From Lamprobacter modestohalophilus (GTDB lineage: Bacteria; Pseudomonadota; Gammaproteobacteria; Chromatiales; Chromatiaceae), in NCBI RefSeq assembly GCF_016583905.1, contig NZ_NRRY01000002.1:62001-126000 (forward strand): a DNA stretch of 64,000 nt, in the 5' to 3' direction. A program made the translations under genes and the position numbers. The notes beneath the pieces were generated by a model, which saw only the letters and a program-made list of their open reading frames with translations, did no database searches and had not been told where the DNA came from. Below, piece by piece: positions 8,523-18,733 of the stretch. The stretch's first letter is position 1, and every line of letters starts with the position of its first letter.

Positions 8523-9530
8523 ATGGGCATGAGCAGTTGGCGGCATCTGAGCGTCGCGTTCGTCTTGAGTGTTGCGAGGGTGACGTTTTGCTGCAAGCCG
8601 ACGCTTAATCGGGTGGCGAATTGGCTGAACTGGCTTCGCGCCTCCGGATGGCGGTTTTCGACCGCTGATCGGCTCTCCAAGCCCGGCCTGCTGTTGGCGG
8701 TCTCTTGGCTGACGATACTGCTGCTCGCTGGCTGCGCGGGTCTGCCAGACGGTCGTCAGCGCCTGCCAGCGGGGATCGACGCGGATGAACTCTTGAGCGA
8801 GATCGCCGCCTGCCATCTGCTGCGCGTGGTGCAGAACGGAGATCGTGCGGCCACCGACGCAGTGGTGATTGCGGCGTTGGATCAGTACGGGTTCGAGGTC
8901 GAGCAGATGATCGCGCGTGCTAACTACCTGGCGCGGATCGCGGCGGCTCGCCCCTCACAGCGCGATCAGATGGTTGAGATTGCCCGCAGCGCCTGCGCTC
9001 ATCTTGTCAGTCTCACCGGCGCAACCTCTGGTCTGGTGCGGTTCGATGAGAACGGCGGCGTTGATCGGACGTGGCTGATCGTCGATGGCGAGATCAACGA
9101 TGGCTTTGCGGATAAGGTCATCGCGCGGCTGCGTGCCGAGCGGGCCGTTGGCTTGGTCATCAATAGCCCGGGCGGCTCGCTCTATGAGGCACGGCGGCTA
9201 GGACGCTGGTTGCGCGAAAACGGCATTCCGGTCGGCGTCGATGAACTCTGCACCTCGGCCTGTGTCGATGTGCTGGCTGGCGGCATCGAGCGTTACGTCA
9301 CCGCCAATGTTCGCCTCGGTATCCACCAGAGCAAGGTTCCCGCGCACCTCAGCAGCCATGAAGGCGGGCAGCTCTCGGTGGTGAGCGCCGCCCTCTATCT
9401 ACGTGAAATGGGGATCGATGACAGTGTTGCCCTGGCGGCAGCGGCGGTGCCGAACAACAAGATGTACTGGATCTCGCTCGGTGAGGCCCTCGACACTGGG
9501 TTGGTGACCAAGGTCGTGGCCGGCTTCTGA
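8523..9530 (+). CDS. ClpP/crotonase-fold periplasmic lipoprotein (COG3904-like)
   Basis: The C-terminal half has the ClpP/SppA-like fold: GEINDGFADKVI, then INSPGGSLYEARRLG, then CTSACVDVLAGG with a Ser in the place of the nucleophile, then GIHQS. Upstream lies a hydrophobic segment ending in LLAGC, a lipobox, so the mature protein is probably a lipoprotein. The start is uncertain: the frame stays open back to 8340 through the Gly-His repeat; ATG 8523 or 8529 or a later TTG/GTG nearer the lipobox are alternatives. Possible roles are membrane-protein quality control or proteolysis; catalytic activity is not proven. Confidence 0.75.
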   Translation: MGMSSWRHLSVAFVLSVARVTFCCKPTLNRVANWLNWLRASGWRFSTADRLSKPGLLLAVSWLTILLLAGCAGLPDGRQRLPAGIDADELLSEIAACHLLRVVQNGDRAATDAVVIAALDQYGFEVEQMIARANYLARIAAARPSQRDQMVEIARSACAHLVSLTGATSGLVRFDENGGVDRTWLIVDGEINDGFADKVIARLRAERAVGLVINSPGGSLYEARRLGRWLRENGIPVGVDELCTSACVDVLAGGIERYVTANVRLGIHQSKVPAHLSSHEGGQLSVVSAALYLREMGIDDSVALAAAAVPNNKMYWISLGEALDTGLVTKVVAGF

Positions 9531-9554
9531 TCGGCTGTAGAAACGCTCACCCTC

Positions 9555-10607
9555 TTAGTCGATCGGCTCCTCGAGCAGGTCATCGGGCTCGAGCAGCGCT
9601 TGGAATTGCTCGACCGTGTCGGCGACGGCGTCGGTCTTGAAACGGGCGATATGGAACAGTGCCTCACCCTCGGTGATCAGCGGCAGATTCATGCGGCCGA
9701 TGACGATACCCGCGGCGGGCGAAGTGACCGCCTCTTCGCCGTTGCCGAAGGGGTCAGCGACGGTGGCGAGCCGCTCGCCCTTCTCAACCCAGGCGCCGAG
9801 TGGGCGGGCAAACCGCAACATGCCGCTGGTATGAGCGCGGGCCCAAACGCTGGAGCGGGCGATCATCGGTTGATGCGGTGAGCGCTGGCGTCGACTGCTG
9901 TCGCGGATCATCCCGAGACGGCGCATGACGCCGAGGATGCCGCGCACGCCGGCGCGGATCGACAGCTCATCGAAGCGCAGTGCCTCGCCGGCCTCATAGA
10001 GCAGGACCGGCACATCAAGCGCAGCCGCCGCAGCGCGCAGCGAGCCGTCGCGAACATCCGCGTCGAGGATCACGGGGGCGCCGAATGCGCGTGCGAGGTC
10101 AGCGATCCCGATCTCTTCAACCCGGGCGCGGATCTGCGGTAGGTTCTCACGGTGCGCGGCGCCGGTATGTAGGTCGATCCCAAGGTCGCTCTCGGTGACG
10201 ATCTCGCTCATCAATGTGGCCGCGAGTCGGCCGGCGAGCGAGCCGCCCTCGGAGCCGGGAAAGCTGCGATTCAGGTCGCGCCGATCGGGCAGGTAGCGCG
10301 AGTGGCGGACGAAGCCGTAGACATTGACCACCGGCACCGCCAGCAGGGTACCGCGCAGCGAGCGCAGCGCGGTGCTGCTGAGCAGGCGGCGAATGATCGC
10401 GATGCCGTTGATCTCGTCGCCATGCACGGCGGCGGTGATGAACAGCCGCGGCCCTGGGCGGCGACCGTGCAAGACATGCACCGGCAGCACCACCGGGTTC
10501 TGGGTGAACAGGATCGGCAGTGGGAGGTCGATGCGCGCGCGCTCGCCCGGGCGCACCAGATGACCGCCGATGCGTATCCCCGCCGGGTGTGCGCTAGCCC
10601 TTGCCAC
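9555..10607 (-). CDS. Succinylglutamate desuccinylase/aspartoacylase family protein
   Basis: A 350-residue zinc carboxypeptidase-like protein. The zinc motif HGDE (in [10 protein letters not shown]) and a later DLHTG are visible, with RDLNRSFPG between them, as in AstE/AspA proteins. It starts with GTG inside the 3' end of rimK (14-base overlap), so the two are translationally linked. The pairing with rimK is recurrent in gammaproteobacteria, where this protein (RimB-like) is thought to act on the glutamate tail or on related amide bonds. Substrate is inferred from context only. Confidence 0.85.
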   Translation of the reverse strand: MARASAHPAGIRIGGHLVRPGERARIDLPLPILFTQNPVVLPVHVLHGRRPGPRLFITAAVHGDEINGIAIIRRLLSSTALRSLRGTLLAVPVVNVYGFVRHSRYLPDRRDLNRSFPGSEGGSLAGRLAATLMSEIVTESDLGIDLHTGAAHRENLPQIRARVEEIGIADLARAFGAPVILDADVRDGSLRAAAAALDVPVLLYEAGEALRFDELSIRAGVRGILGVMRRLGMIRDSSRRQRSPHQPMIARSSVWARAHTSGMLRFARPLGAWVEKGERLATVADPFGNGEEAVTSPAAGIVIGRMNLPLITEGEALFHIARFKTDAVADTVEQFQALLEPDDLLEEPID

Positions 10608-11499
10608 GGGTGCGCGTCTTGCCAGCGAGGGCGTCCTTCTCGATAAAAGCGATCATCTGCCCGGCGACATCCTTGCCGGTGGCCGCTTCGATGCCTTCCA
10701 GGCCGGGGGATGAATTGACCTCCATGACCACAGGGCCGTGGTTGGAGCGCAGCACATCGACACCGGCCACATTCAGCCCCATGATCTTGGCTGCGCGGAC
10801 TGCCGTGGAGCGCTCTTCCGGTGTGATGCGAATCAGCTCAGCGCTGCCGCCACGGTGAAGATTGGAGCGGAACTCACCCGGTTTCGCCTGCCGGCGCATC
10901 GCCGCGACCACCTTCTCGCCGATCACAAAGCAACGGATATCGGCGCCCTTGGCCTCACGGATATATTCCTGCACCAGGATGTTGACCTTGAGGCCGAGGA
11001 AGGCCTCGATCACGCTCTCGGCGGCCTGGCGGGTCTCAGCGAGCACCACGCCGATACCCTGGGTGCCCTCGAGCAATTTGATCACCAGCGGAGCGCCGCC
11101 GACCATCTTGATCAGGTCCTCGATATCGTCCGGGGTATGGGCGAAGCCGGTGATCGGCAGGCCGATGCCACGGCGTGAGAGCAGTTGCAATGAGCGGAGC
11201 TTGTCGCGGGCGCGGGTGATCGCGACAGACTCATTCAGCGGGTAGACGTTCATCATCTCGAACTGACGCAGCACCGCGGTGCCGTAGAAGGTTACCGAGG
11301 CGCCGATACGTGGGATGACTGCATCGAATCCGGTCAGCTGCTCACCTTTGTAGTGAATCGAAGGCGCGTGCGAGGTGATGTTCATGTAACAGCGCAGCAC
11401 GTCGATCACGCGCGCCTCGTGGCCTCGCTCGCGTGCGGCTTCGGCGAGCCGGCGCGTCGAGTAGAGCCTCGGGTTACGTGAGAGGATGGCGATCTTCAT
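10594..11499 (-). CDS. rimK: Ribosomal protein S6 modification enzyme RimK
   Basis: ATP-grasp ligase of 301 residues that adds glutamate residues to the C-terminus of ribosomal protein S6. ATP-grasp features are visible: the LNES and ARDK region, [15 protein letters not shown], the acidic metal-binding end [15 protein letters not shown], and RRGGS-like basic patches. Length and ends match the family. It forms a two-gene operon with the overlapping downstream peptidase-like gene. Confidence 0.92.
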   Translation of the reverse strand: MKIAILSRNPRLYSTRRLAEAARERGHEARVIDVLRCYMNITSHAPSIHYKGEQLTGFDAVIPRIGASVTFYGTAVLRQFEMMNVYPLNESVAITRARDKLRSLQLLSRRGIGLPITGFAHTPDDIEDLIKMVGGAPLVIKLLEGTQGIGVVLAETRQAAESVIEAFLGLKVNILVQEYIREAKGADIRCFVIGEKVVAAMRRQAKPGEFRSNLHRGGSAELIRITPEERSTAVRAAKIMGLNVAGVDVLRSNHGPVVMEVNSSPGLEGIEAATGKDVAGQMIAFIEKDALAGKTRTRGKG

Positions 11500-11588
11500 C
11501 TCATCTCCAGGGTTGGGTGGATGGCGGCCGGGCTTCAGCGCTGCGTGCTGACGCCGTGCGGCGCGAATGATGGTCTTGGGGCGTGCTC

Positions 11589-12095
11589 CTATGCGCTCGA
11601 GCCTTCAACGCCGGGCTTTGGGTGCTCGTCGCGAAAGGTTTCGATCAATAGGATCACGACGCCGATGCTGATCGCGCTGTCAGCAACGTTGAAGGCCGGC
11701 CAAGGATTGAAGAGGCGCATGGGGATCAGTGGCAGATACACCTGAATGAAGTCGACCACGTGTCCGAAGACGACACGATCGATCAGGTTACCGATGGCGC
11801 CTCCGATGATCAGCGCTAAGCCAGAGGCCAGTAGCCACTTGCCGGGCTGTAGCCTGACCAGCCAGGCCACCAGGACGACTGTGATCAGGAGCGCGAAGCC
11901 AGCAAGCAGCCAGCGTTGCCAGCCGCCGGCGTCGGCGAGAAAGCTGAAGGCGGCGCCCCGGTTGAACAGGAGGGTCAGATTCAGGTTGGGCAGCAGTTCG
12001 AGCACTTGGTAGGGGGCGAGCATGCTCAGCACCAGCCACTTGCTGGCCTGGTCCAAGAGGATCACGACAACGGAGAGCCATAGCCAGTGTTTCAT
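11589..12095 (-). CDS. lspA: Lipoprotein signal peptidase (signal peptidase II)
   Basis: Inner-membrane aspartyl protease that cleaves prolipoprotein signal peptides just before the lipid-modified Cys. The 168 residues contain four hydrophobic segments. The two catalytic Asp residues are in GNLIDRVV (Asp106) and FNVADSAI (Asp139), and the conserved FNRGAAFSF is present. Enterobacterial neighbours ileS and ispH are absent; it stands alone between rimK and the divergent BCCT gene. Confidence 0.95.
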   Translation of the reverse strand: MKHWLWLSVVVILLDQASKWLVLSMLAPYQVLELLPNLNLTLLFNRGAAFSFLADAGGWQRWLLAGFALLITVVLVAWLVRLQPGKWLLASGLALIIGGAIGNLIDRVVFGHVVDFIQVYLPLIPMRLFNPWPAFNVADSAISIGVVILLIETFRDEHPKPGVEGSSA

Positions 12096-12253
12096 CGGGA
12101 GCGAGCGATCTTTTGCGCGAAAAGCCCCTTTTCAGGAGCGAGAATTCAGGACGCGATTTGAAAACCGGGGCCTGAGACTGTTAGGGTACGAAGGTTTTTG
12201 TATGGCCTTAGACTCGATTGGGGCCCGCAATCCATCCCTTCGGAGCGGACAAA

Positions 12254-13864
12254 ATGCGAGATCTTTACAAGACCGACTACGAGGTCGGGCAAGACAATAT
12301 CAGAACCTGGGGCATGGATATGCACAACCCAGTCTTCATCATTTCCAGCATCTTGGTGCTGCTGTTCGTGATCGGTACCCTGATCTTTCCCAGCGAGGCC
12401 AAGCAGGCGTTCGATGGCTCCAAGGGCTGGTCGATCGACAACTTCGATTGGCTGTTCCTGGTCGCCGGGAACATCTTCGTGCTCTTCTGCCTGCTGCTGA
12501 TCGTGCTGCCGGTCGGCAGTATCCGCCTTGGCGGGGTTGATGCGAAACCGGAGTTCTCGCTCATCTCCTGGTTCGCGATGCTGTTCGCGGCCGGCATGGG
12601 CATCGGGCTGATGTTCTGGAGCGTGGCCGAGCCCGCCGCCTACTTTAGCGATTGGTGGGGGACGCCGCTCGGGGTCGCGCCGCGCACGCCTGAGGGTGCT
12701 GACCTGGCGATGGGCGCCACCATGTTCCACTGGGGCCTGCATCCCTGGGCCATCTACGCCGTGGTGGCGCTCTCGCTGGCCTTCTTCAGCTATAACAAGG
12801 GGCTGCCGCTGACCATCCGATCAGCCTTCTATCCGTTCATCAAGGATCGTTCCTGGGGCTGGTTCGGGCACGTCATCGATGTCGTCGCGGTGATGGCGAC
12901 CATCTTTGGTCTGGCAACCTCCTTGGGCTTCGGCGCGCAACAGGCTGCTGGCGGGCTCGGCTATCTGTTCGGAATCGATAGCGGGATCAATACCCAGATC
13001 GCGATCATTATTGGCGTGACCTCGATTGCGATCATTTCAGTGGTGCGCGGGCTGGATGGCGGCGTCAAGTTGCTCAGTAACATCAACATGCTGCTGGCAC
13101 TGGCGCTGCTGCTCTTCGTGATTGCGGTTGGCGTTGGGCTTGGCATCTTTAGTGAGATAGCGCGCACCGCTGGCGCCTACGCCGAGAACATCATCCCGCT
13201 GAGTAACTGGATTGGGCGTGAGGACGAGAAGTTCTACAACGGCTGGACGGTGTTCTACTGGGCCTGGTGGATCTCCTGGTCGCCGTTCGTTGGCATGTTC
13301 ATCGCTCGCGTCTCCAAGGGGCGCACGGTGCGTCAATTCCTGGTCGCGGTGCTGCTGGTTCCAACCCTCGTGACTGTGGTTTGGATGAGCGCCTTCGGCG
13401 GTGCTGGAATCGATCAAATGCAGGCTGGCGTCGGCGAGCTCGCCGATGGGGTCGGCGAGGTCTCGCTGGCGTTGTTCCAGATGTTGGCCAATCTGCCTTG
13501 GGCCATGTGGACGTCATCACTCGCGATCGTGCTCGTGCTGGTCTTTTTTGTCACCTCATCAGACTCCGGCTCCTTGGTGATCGATAGCATCACCGCCGGC
13601 GGTAAGCTCGATGCGCCGGTGCCACAGCGCATCTTCTGGGCGACGATGGAGGGGTTGATCGCGGGTGCGTTGCTGTTCGGGGGCGGCGCCGATGCGCTGG
13701 GTGCCTTGCAAGCGGCGGCGATCACCGTGGGTCTGCCGTTCACGCTGGTACTGTTGGCGATGTGTCTCGCGCTCTACATGGGGCTGAGCCATGAGCGGCG
13801 CTACGTGCTTGGTGAAGGCCGCAGCGCCAAACGCGATGCGGCAACCGCCGAAAGTAGCGCCTAG
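12254..13864 (+). CDS. BCCT-family osmolyte transporter
   Basis: Betaine/choline/carnitine transporter of about 536 residues with twelve hydrophobic segments, importing a trimethylammonium or other compatible solute with Na+ or H+. The signature FYWAWWISWSPFVGMFIAR is present, with the Trp-rich TM4 region and the TSSDSGS segment of TM10. ATG 12254 is preferred because GGAG lies upstream; an in-frame TTG at 12218 would add 12 residues. The unusual Asn/Asp-rich N-terminus may be a cytoplasmic sensor tail. Substrate cannot be fixed from sequence. Confidence 0.9.
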   Translation: MRDLYKTDYEVGQDNIRTWGMDMHNPVFIISSILVLLFVIGTLIFPSEAKQAFDGSKGWSIDNFDWLFLVAGNIFVLFCLLLIVLPVGSIRLGGVDAKPEFSLISWFAMLFAAGMGIGLMFWSVAEPAAYFSDWWGTPLGVAPRTPEGADLAMGATMFHWGLHPWAIYAVVALSLAFFSYNKGLPLTIRSAFYPFIKDRSWGWFGHVIDVVAVMATIFGLATSLGFGAQQAAGGLGYLFGIDSGINTQIAIIIGVTSIAIISVVRGLDGGVKLLSNINMLLALALLLFVIAVGVGLGIFSEIARTAGAYAENIIPLSNWIGREDEKFYNGWTVFYWAWWISWSPFVGMFIARVSKGRTVRQFLVAVLLVPTLVTVVWMSAFGGAGIDQMQAGVGELADGVGEVSLALFQMLANLPWAMWTSSLAIVLVLVFFVTSSDSGSLVIDSITAGGKLDAPVPQRIFWATMEGLIAGALLFGGGADALGALQAAAITVGLPFTLVLLAMCLALYMGLSHERRYVLGEGRSAKRDAATAESSA

Positions 13865-13920
13865 CGCGCTCTTGCGGGTCGGCTAGCGTCAGTCTGACTG
13901 CTGCTGGCTGAGCCATCGGG

Positions 13921-13952
13921 GAGCAAGGCGCGGCCTCGACCGCGCCTTGCTC
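13921..13952. terminator. Bidirectional hairpin between convergent genes
   Basis: A perfect 13-bp inverted repeat (13921-13933 with 13940-13952) with a 6-base loop sits between the BCCT gene and the convergent dienelactone hydrolase gene. GC-rich stem, no clear U-run, so termination is inferred from stem strength and position. Confidence 0.6.
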
Positions 13953-13993
13953 GTGCTGGCTCGCTTATTCTGGCTCGCCCGTGCTGGCTCGCC

Positions 13994-14863
13994 TCAATCA
14001 GCGAAGATCTCATCGAAGAAGCGCTGCATCCGCTGCCAGGAGCGGGTATCGGCCTGCGGATCATGCTGCAGGTTCTCGAGGCCATAGTCGCCGGCGTTCG
14101 GGTTGGTGAAGCCGTGGCGCGCGCCGCCGTAGATGTCCATCTCCCAGTTGGCTCCGGCCTCTTCGAGCTTGTTCTGGAAGTTGCTGACGACCTCGGGCGC
14201 GACGAAGCTATCGGCCTGACCGTGCAGGATTAGGATCTCAGGCTTGATCTTGCCAATACTTTCTTCAGGGGCGGCAGGAAACGAGCCGTGAAAGCTGACG
14301 ATGCCGTCGAGATCGGCGCCGCCATAGGCCATCTGCAGGACGGTGCCGCCACCAAAGCAGTAGCCGATCGCAGCAATCTGCTCCGCATCCACATCAGTAG
14401 CCGCCTTGAGCTGCGCCAGTCCCGCATCGGCGCGCTGACGCCAAAGCTCGGGGTCGACGGTGACCTCTTGCATCCACTCCTTGGCCTGAGCAGGCTGGTC
14501 GGTGACCTGATCGTTGCCGTACATATCGGCCGCGAAGGCGACATAGCCCAATTCAGCCAGCATGCGTGCGCGCTGTTTGGCGTAATCGTTGAGGCCCCAC
14601 CACTCATGGATAACGAGGATGCCAGGGCGATCACCTTCGATCGCATCATCCCAGTACAGATGGCCAGTGAGCGGGACGCCTTCGTCCTCGTAACTGATGG
14701 CCTTGGTTTGCACCGCGGCCTGAGCGGCGCCGGAAGAAGCCAGGCCGACAGCCAGGCTGACAATAAGGCCGGCAACAAGGCTGGCGGCAAGGCTGACAGC
14801 AAGTCCCGGGACAGGGCCGGTGGCGAGCCTAGGCAGGTGGGCGAGATGATGATTCGGGCGCAT
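13994..14863 (-). CDS. Dienelactone hydrolase family protein, exported
   Basis: Alpha/beta hydrolase of 289 residues. The start is ATG 14863, preceded by AGGAG. The first 45 residues form a long hydrophobic, Ala/Leu/Val-rich signal region. The dienelactone hydrolase triad is visible: Cys in GYCFGGG, Asp in HGQADSFV, His in GARHGFT, together with VIHEWWGLN. Substrate is unknown; exported members are common in proteobacteria. The signal-peptide coding stretch is itself made of near-repeats of AAGGCTGGC-like units. Confidence 0.88.
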   Translation of the reverse strand: MRPNHHLAHLPRLATGPVPGLAVSLAASLVAGLIVSLAVGLASSGAAQAAVQTKAISYEDEGVPLTGHLYWDDAIEGDRPGILVIHEWWGLNDYAKQRARMLAELGYVAFAADMYGNDQVTDQPAQAKEWMQEVTVDPELWRQRADAGLAQLKAATDVDAEQIAAIGYCFGGGTVLQMAYGGADLDGIVSFHGSFPAAPEESIGKIKPEILILHGQADSFVAPEVVSNFQNKLEEAGANWEMDIYGGARHGFTNPNAGDYGLENLQHDPQADTRSWQRMQRFFDEIFAD

Positions 14864-15232
14864 GCAGGGTCTCCTGAGTGGTTTCGGGGGTGTTTGTGGG
14901 TGCGATGACTGCGTGCCGGCAGCGAAATCCAGGGCTAGGGCCAGGGCCAGCGTTTGGCTGCCACCGCCGTCGTTGCGACCATAGACGCATCGGCGACTAG
15001 ACGACAAGCGTCGAGCGCAGGCGGGGGCTTGGGCGCTCAACCCGGTTTTCATTGGGGTGGTGGCAGGGTAGACTCAAGCTCCCGCAGCGGATGAATCCTG
15101 CAGAACCATCGGCGGCAGATCGAAGAGTCCGCGCGCTACCTGCACCTCAGCCCGCTTGAGCGAGCCGCCGCGCGGCCTAAGCCAAAACCGCGGCTAGGCT
15201 TCCATCTTTCCCATCCCGAACGCAGTATCGCG
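14864..15232. other. Spacer between divergent genes, no supported gene
   Basis: Divergent promoter region of the dienelactone hydrolase gene and ppc. It holds a small GGGCCA repeat near 14937-14950. Bases about 15105-15200 on the plus strand read ESARYLHLSPLERAA, reminiscent of the tail of a tyrosine recombinase, but stops upstream leave no intact frame. Confidence 0.5.
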
Positions 15233-18028
15233 ATGAACGACACCCAGCCCTTATCCGGTTCCGAGCGCGATATCGCACTCTTCGCCACCTTGCTCGGCGA
15301 GGTCCTGCGCGAACACAGCCGCAAGCGCGTGCTCGTGGTGGTGGAGCGCCTGCGCGAGGGCTTTCTGACGCTGCGCGAGCAGGACGACCCTGAGCTACGC
15401 GCGAAGCTGATGAAGCGTATCAACGGGCTCGACTCGCAGACCCTCGCCGAGGTGATCCGCGCCTACACCATCTATTTCAGCCTGGCGCATCTGGTCGAAG
15501 ATGTGCACGCCTATCTGAACCGGCGCTCGCTGGTCAGCGCCGGCGGTCGGCTCTGGCGCGGCTCCTTCGATCATACGCTGCGCCAGTTCCATGCCGACGG
15601 TGTCGATGCAGCGGGGCTGCAGCGGTTGCTGAACGAACTCGCCTATCTGCCGGTCTTCACCGCGCACCCCACCGAGGCCAAGCGGCGCACCACGCTGGAG
15701 ACCCATCGACGCATCTTCCTGGCTGCCCTCGACCTGCACCGGCATAAGCTCAATGAGGAAGAGCAGCAAGACCGCCTTGGCCAGATCCTGAGCGAGATCC
15801 AGGTGCTCTGGAAGACCGATGAGGTGCGGGTGCACAAGCCGCAGGTGACCGATGAGGTCAGGCAGGGGCTGTACTTCTTCCGCGAGTCGCTGTTCGAGAC
15901 CGTGCCGCAGGTGTACCGCAACCTGGAGCGTGCGGTTCGGCGTCTGTACGGCAGCAACAGCGGCGTGCTGGTGCCGAGCTTCATCGGCTTTGGCTCCTGG
16001 ATCGGCGGTGATCGCGATGGCAATCCCTACGTGAAGCCGGAGACCACCGAGCTGGCGGTGCGCATGCACTGCGAGCTGGTGCTCGAGCATTACATCGCGC
16101 GGGTGCGGCGGTTGACCCGCATCCTCAGCCATTCGAGCTTGCTGGTGCAGCCCTCGACGCCGTTCCTCGATGCCCTCGACGATGACGAGGATTACTGGCT
16201 GCATACCATGCGCCAGACCCATCGGCGCTATTTTCATGAGCCCTATCGACGCAAGCTGTTCATCGTTCGGCATCGGCTGGAGACCACGCTGGCGCGGGTG
16301 CGGGCGCGGATCGATGATGACCAGAGTCCGGAGATCCTGCCCGAGGGCTATGCGCACGAGGGCGAGCTGCTCGACGACCTCTACCTGATCCGCGACTCGC
16401 TGATCAGCCACGGCGACGCCAATGCCGCCGATGGCGAGCTGAAGGATCTGCTGCGCCTGGTCGAGACCTTTGGCTTCCATCTGGTGCATCTGGATGTCCG
16501 CCAGGAGTCGACGCGCCACACCGAGGCGGTGATCGAGCTGTTCGCGCGTCAGCCCGGTGCACCGCTCTATCATGCCTTCAGCGAGGAGCAGAAGTTGCTG
16601 GCCTTGGCCGAGGCGATCGGCCATCCGCATCCCTTCCATATCGATAAGGGCACGCTAACGCCTGAGACCCGCGAGACGCTCGAGGTGTTCGAGTCGATGG
16701 CGCGGATGCGTGCTGAGATCAGCGAGCAGGTCTTCGGCGCCTACGTGATCTCGATGACGCATAGCGCCAGCCATGTGATGGAGGTGATGCTGCTGGCGCG
16801 CTTGGCCGGGCTCGCCGGGCAGACCCCGGACGGTTGGTTCTGCCATCTGCGCATCTCGCCGCTGTTCGAGACCATCGAAGACCTGGCGCATATCGATTCC
16901 GTGATGTCGGCGTTATTCGACAACTCGACCTACGCGGCGCTGCTCAAGGCCTCCGGGAATCTGCAGGAGGTGATGCTCGGCTACTCGGACTCCTGTAAGG
17001 ACGGCGGCATCCTCGCCTCGGCCTGGAATCTTTATGAGGCACAAGAAAAGATCATTGCTCTCGCCGAGGGGCGCGGCGTCAAGTGCCGGCTCTTCCATGG
17101 TCGTGGCGGCACCATCGGTCGCGGCGGTGGCCCGACCCATGAGGCGATCCTGTCGCAGCCGGAAGACACCGTGCACGGGCAGATCAAGTTCACCGAGCAG
17201 GGTGAGGTGCTCTCCTATCGCTATGCCAACCCAGAAACGGCTCTCTATGAGCTGACCATGGGGATCAGCGGCCTGATGAAGGCGAGCCGCTGTGTGATCG
17301 AGCCGCCGATCAAGCCGCGCAAGGATTATCTCGGCATCATGGAAGAGCTGGCGCGGCTCGGCGAGGCGCACTACCGCGGCCTGATCTGCGACACCCCGGG
17401 GCTGCTGGACTATTTCTATGAGGCGACCCCGGTCGACGCGATCGCGCTACTCAACATCGGCTCGCGGCCTTCGCATCGGAAGAAGGCCGACCGCTCGCTG
17501 GGCTCGATCCGTGCCATCCCCTGGGTCTTCGGCTGGGCCCAGGCACGGCATACCCTGCCGGCCTGGCTCGGCATCGGCAGTGCGATCGAGCAATGGCGAC
17601 AAGGAGACCTGGAACGCTTGGCGAAGCTGCAACGGATGTATCAGGAATGGCCGTTCTTCCGTGCGATCTTGAGCAACACGCAGATGTCGCTGTTCAAGGC
17701 CGAGATGCAGATCGCCCATGAGTACGCGCAGTTGATGCCGGATCAGGCGCGTGCCGAGGCGATCTACCGGGCGATCGCCGATGAATATCAACGCACCCTG
17801 ACCCAGGTGCTGAACGTGGCTGGCCTGCATGCGGTGATGGAGGAGACGCCCGAGCTGCAGCTCTCGCTGGCGCGGCGCAACAGCTATCTCGACCCCTTGA
17901 ACCATATCCAGATCACCCTGCTCGAGCGCTATCGCAACGAGCCGAACGAGGAGGCGCGCAAGGAATGGCTCGATCCACTGCTGCGCTCGATCAACGCCAT
18001 TGCCGCTGGCATGCGCAACACCGGTTGA
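15233..18028 (+). CDS. ppc: Phosphoenolpyruvate carboxylase
   Basis: Cytoplasmic enzyme that carboxylates PEP with bicarbonate to oxaloacetate, refilling the C4 pool. The 931-residue length is normal. Conserved elements are visible in order: VFTAHPTEAKRRT (catalytic His), GGDRDGNPYV, GYSDSCKDGG, and FHGRGGTIGRGGGP. The C-terminus ends NTG, the usual end of the family. In an autotroph with the Calvin cycle it would be the main anaplerotic enzyme. Confidence 0.97.
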   Translation: MNDTQPLSGSERDIALFATLLGEVLREHSRKRVLVVVERLREGFLTLREQDDPELRAKLMKRINGLDSQTLAEVIRAYTIYFSLAHLVEDVHAYLNRRSLVSAGGRLWRGSFDHTLRQFHADGVDAAGLQRLLNELAYLPVFTAHPTEAKRRTTLETHRRIFLAALDLHRHKLNEEEQQDRLGQILSEIQVLWKTDEVRVHKPQVTDEVRQGLYFFRESLFETVPQVYRNLERAVRRLYGSNSGVLVPSFIGFGSWIGGDRDGNPYVKPETTELAVRMHCELVLEHYIARVRRLTRILSHSSLLVQPSTPFLDALDDDEDYWLHTMRQTHRRYFHEPYRRKLFIVRHRLETTLARVRARIDDDQSPEILPEGYAHEGELLDDLYLIRDSLISHGDANAADGELKDLLRLVETFGFHLVHLDVRQESTRHTEAVIELFARQPGAPLYHAFSEEQKLLALAEAIGHPHPFHIDKGTLTPETRETLEVFESMARMRAEISEQVFGAYVISMTHSASHVMEVMLLARLAGLAGQTPDGWFCHLRISPLFETIEDLAHIDSVMSALFDNSTYAALLKASGNLQEVMLGYSDSCKDGGILASAWNLYEAQEKIIALAEGRGVKCRLFHGRGGTIGRGGGPTHEAILSQPEDTVHGQIKFTEQGEVLSYRYANPETALYELTMGISGLMKASRCVIEPPIKPRKDYLGIMEELARLGEAHYRGLICDTPGLLDYFYEATPVDAIALLNIGSRPSHRKKADRSLGSIRAIPWVFGWAQARHTLPAWLGIGSAIEQWRQGDLERLAKLQRMYQEWPFFRAILSNTQMSLFKAEMQIAHEYAQLMPDQARAEAIYRAIADEYQRTLTQVLNVAGLHAVMEETPELQLSLARRNSYLDPLNHIQITLLERYRNEPNEEARKEWLDPLLRSINAIAAGMRNTG

Positions 18029-18040
18029 TGGCTCTGCTCA

Positions 18041-18733
18041 ATGTGCTCGTTTCACGCTGATCAGGCTCACAAGCTAAGATTGCAGGAGCCGCATGAGCAG
18101 ATCCGTCACCGCGGTCGCGAGCAGGAGCAGGTCCGCCAGCAGCGGCGCTATCAGCCGTTCTATTGCGAGGAGAACATCTGGTGGCTCTGCGCCGAACCGC
18201 CGCTAGGCGTCCATATCGAGCTGGTGATCTTTGTCGCGAGTCTCTCTGGGATCTGCCCGATCGCGGAGCAGCAGGCTGGCGCGGCCGATGGCGTTGCTTG
18301 GTGGGATTACCATTGCATTGCGCTCGATCAGGAGCGGCGCATCTGGGATCTGGATACTCAGTTGCCGCAACCGGTGGCGGCGCGCATCTGGGTCGCGCAC
18401 AGCTTCCCCCGGGCGGCCGCATGGCCGGCCCCGCTGCGGCCCCTGTTTCGGCTGGTCCCCAGTGCAGACTATCTGCGGGATTTTTCCAGTGATCGGCGTC
18501 ACATGCGGGACGCTGTTGGACACTGGCTCCAGCCACCGCCGCCCTGGCCCTGTATTGGGGTTGGAGACAGCGCTGATGCCAAGGCCAGTACAAGGACGGA
18601 TTCGAAGGTGGATCTGCGGTACTATCGAGATTTAAGCGCGTCTGATGGGCCGGGGATTGTGATTGATCTTGATGCATTTTTAGCGATCTATTGCGCAGAT
18701 GAGGGTGCCGTCCATGGTCCAAGAATCACGTAA
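18041..18733 (+). CDS. NTAQ1-like protein N-terminal glutamine amidohydrolase
   Basis: Product of 230 residues matching the eukaryotic NTAQ1 family (PF09764), which converts N-terminal Gln of proteins to Glu. The catalytic triad is recognisable: Cys42 in YCEENIWWLC, His91 in WWDYHCIAL, Asp103 in IWDLDTQLP. The later motif DYLRDFSSDRRHM is also characteristic. The ATG at 18041 is 12 bases after the ppc stop; the first 35 residues are poorly conserved, so a later start is possible. Its stop overlaps the start region of the next gene. N-end-rule function in this bacterium is inference. Confidence 0.85.
   Translation: MCSFHADQAHKLRLQEPHEQIRHRGREQEQVRQQRRYQPFYCEENIWWLCAEPPLGVHIELVIFVASLSGICPIAEQQAGAADGVAWWDYHCIALDQERRIWDLDTQLPQPVAARIWVAHSFPRAAAWPAPLRPLFRLVPSADYLRDFSSDRRHMRDAVGHWLQPPPPWPCIGVGDSADAKASTRTDSKVDLRYYRDLSASDGPGIVIDLDAFLAIYCADEGAVHGPRIT

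Noticed and set aside
15105-15200. Tyrosine-recombinase gene before ppc
   Set aside because: Only some 15 residues look like a recombinase tail, with stops upstream and no catalytic Arg/His motifs.
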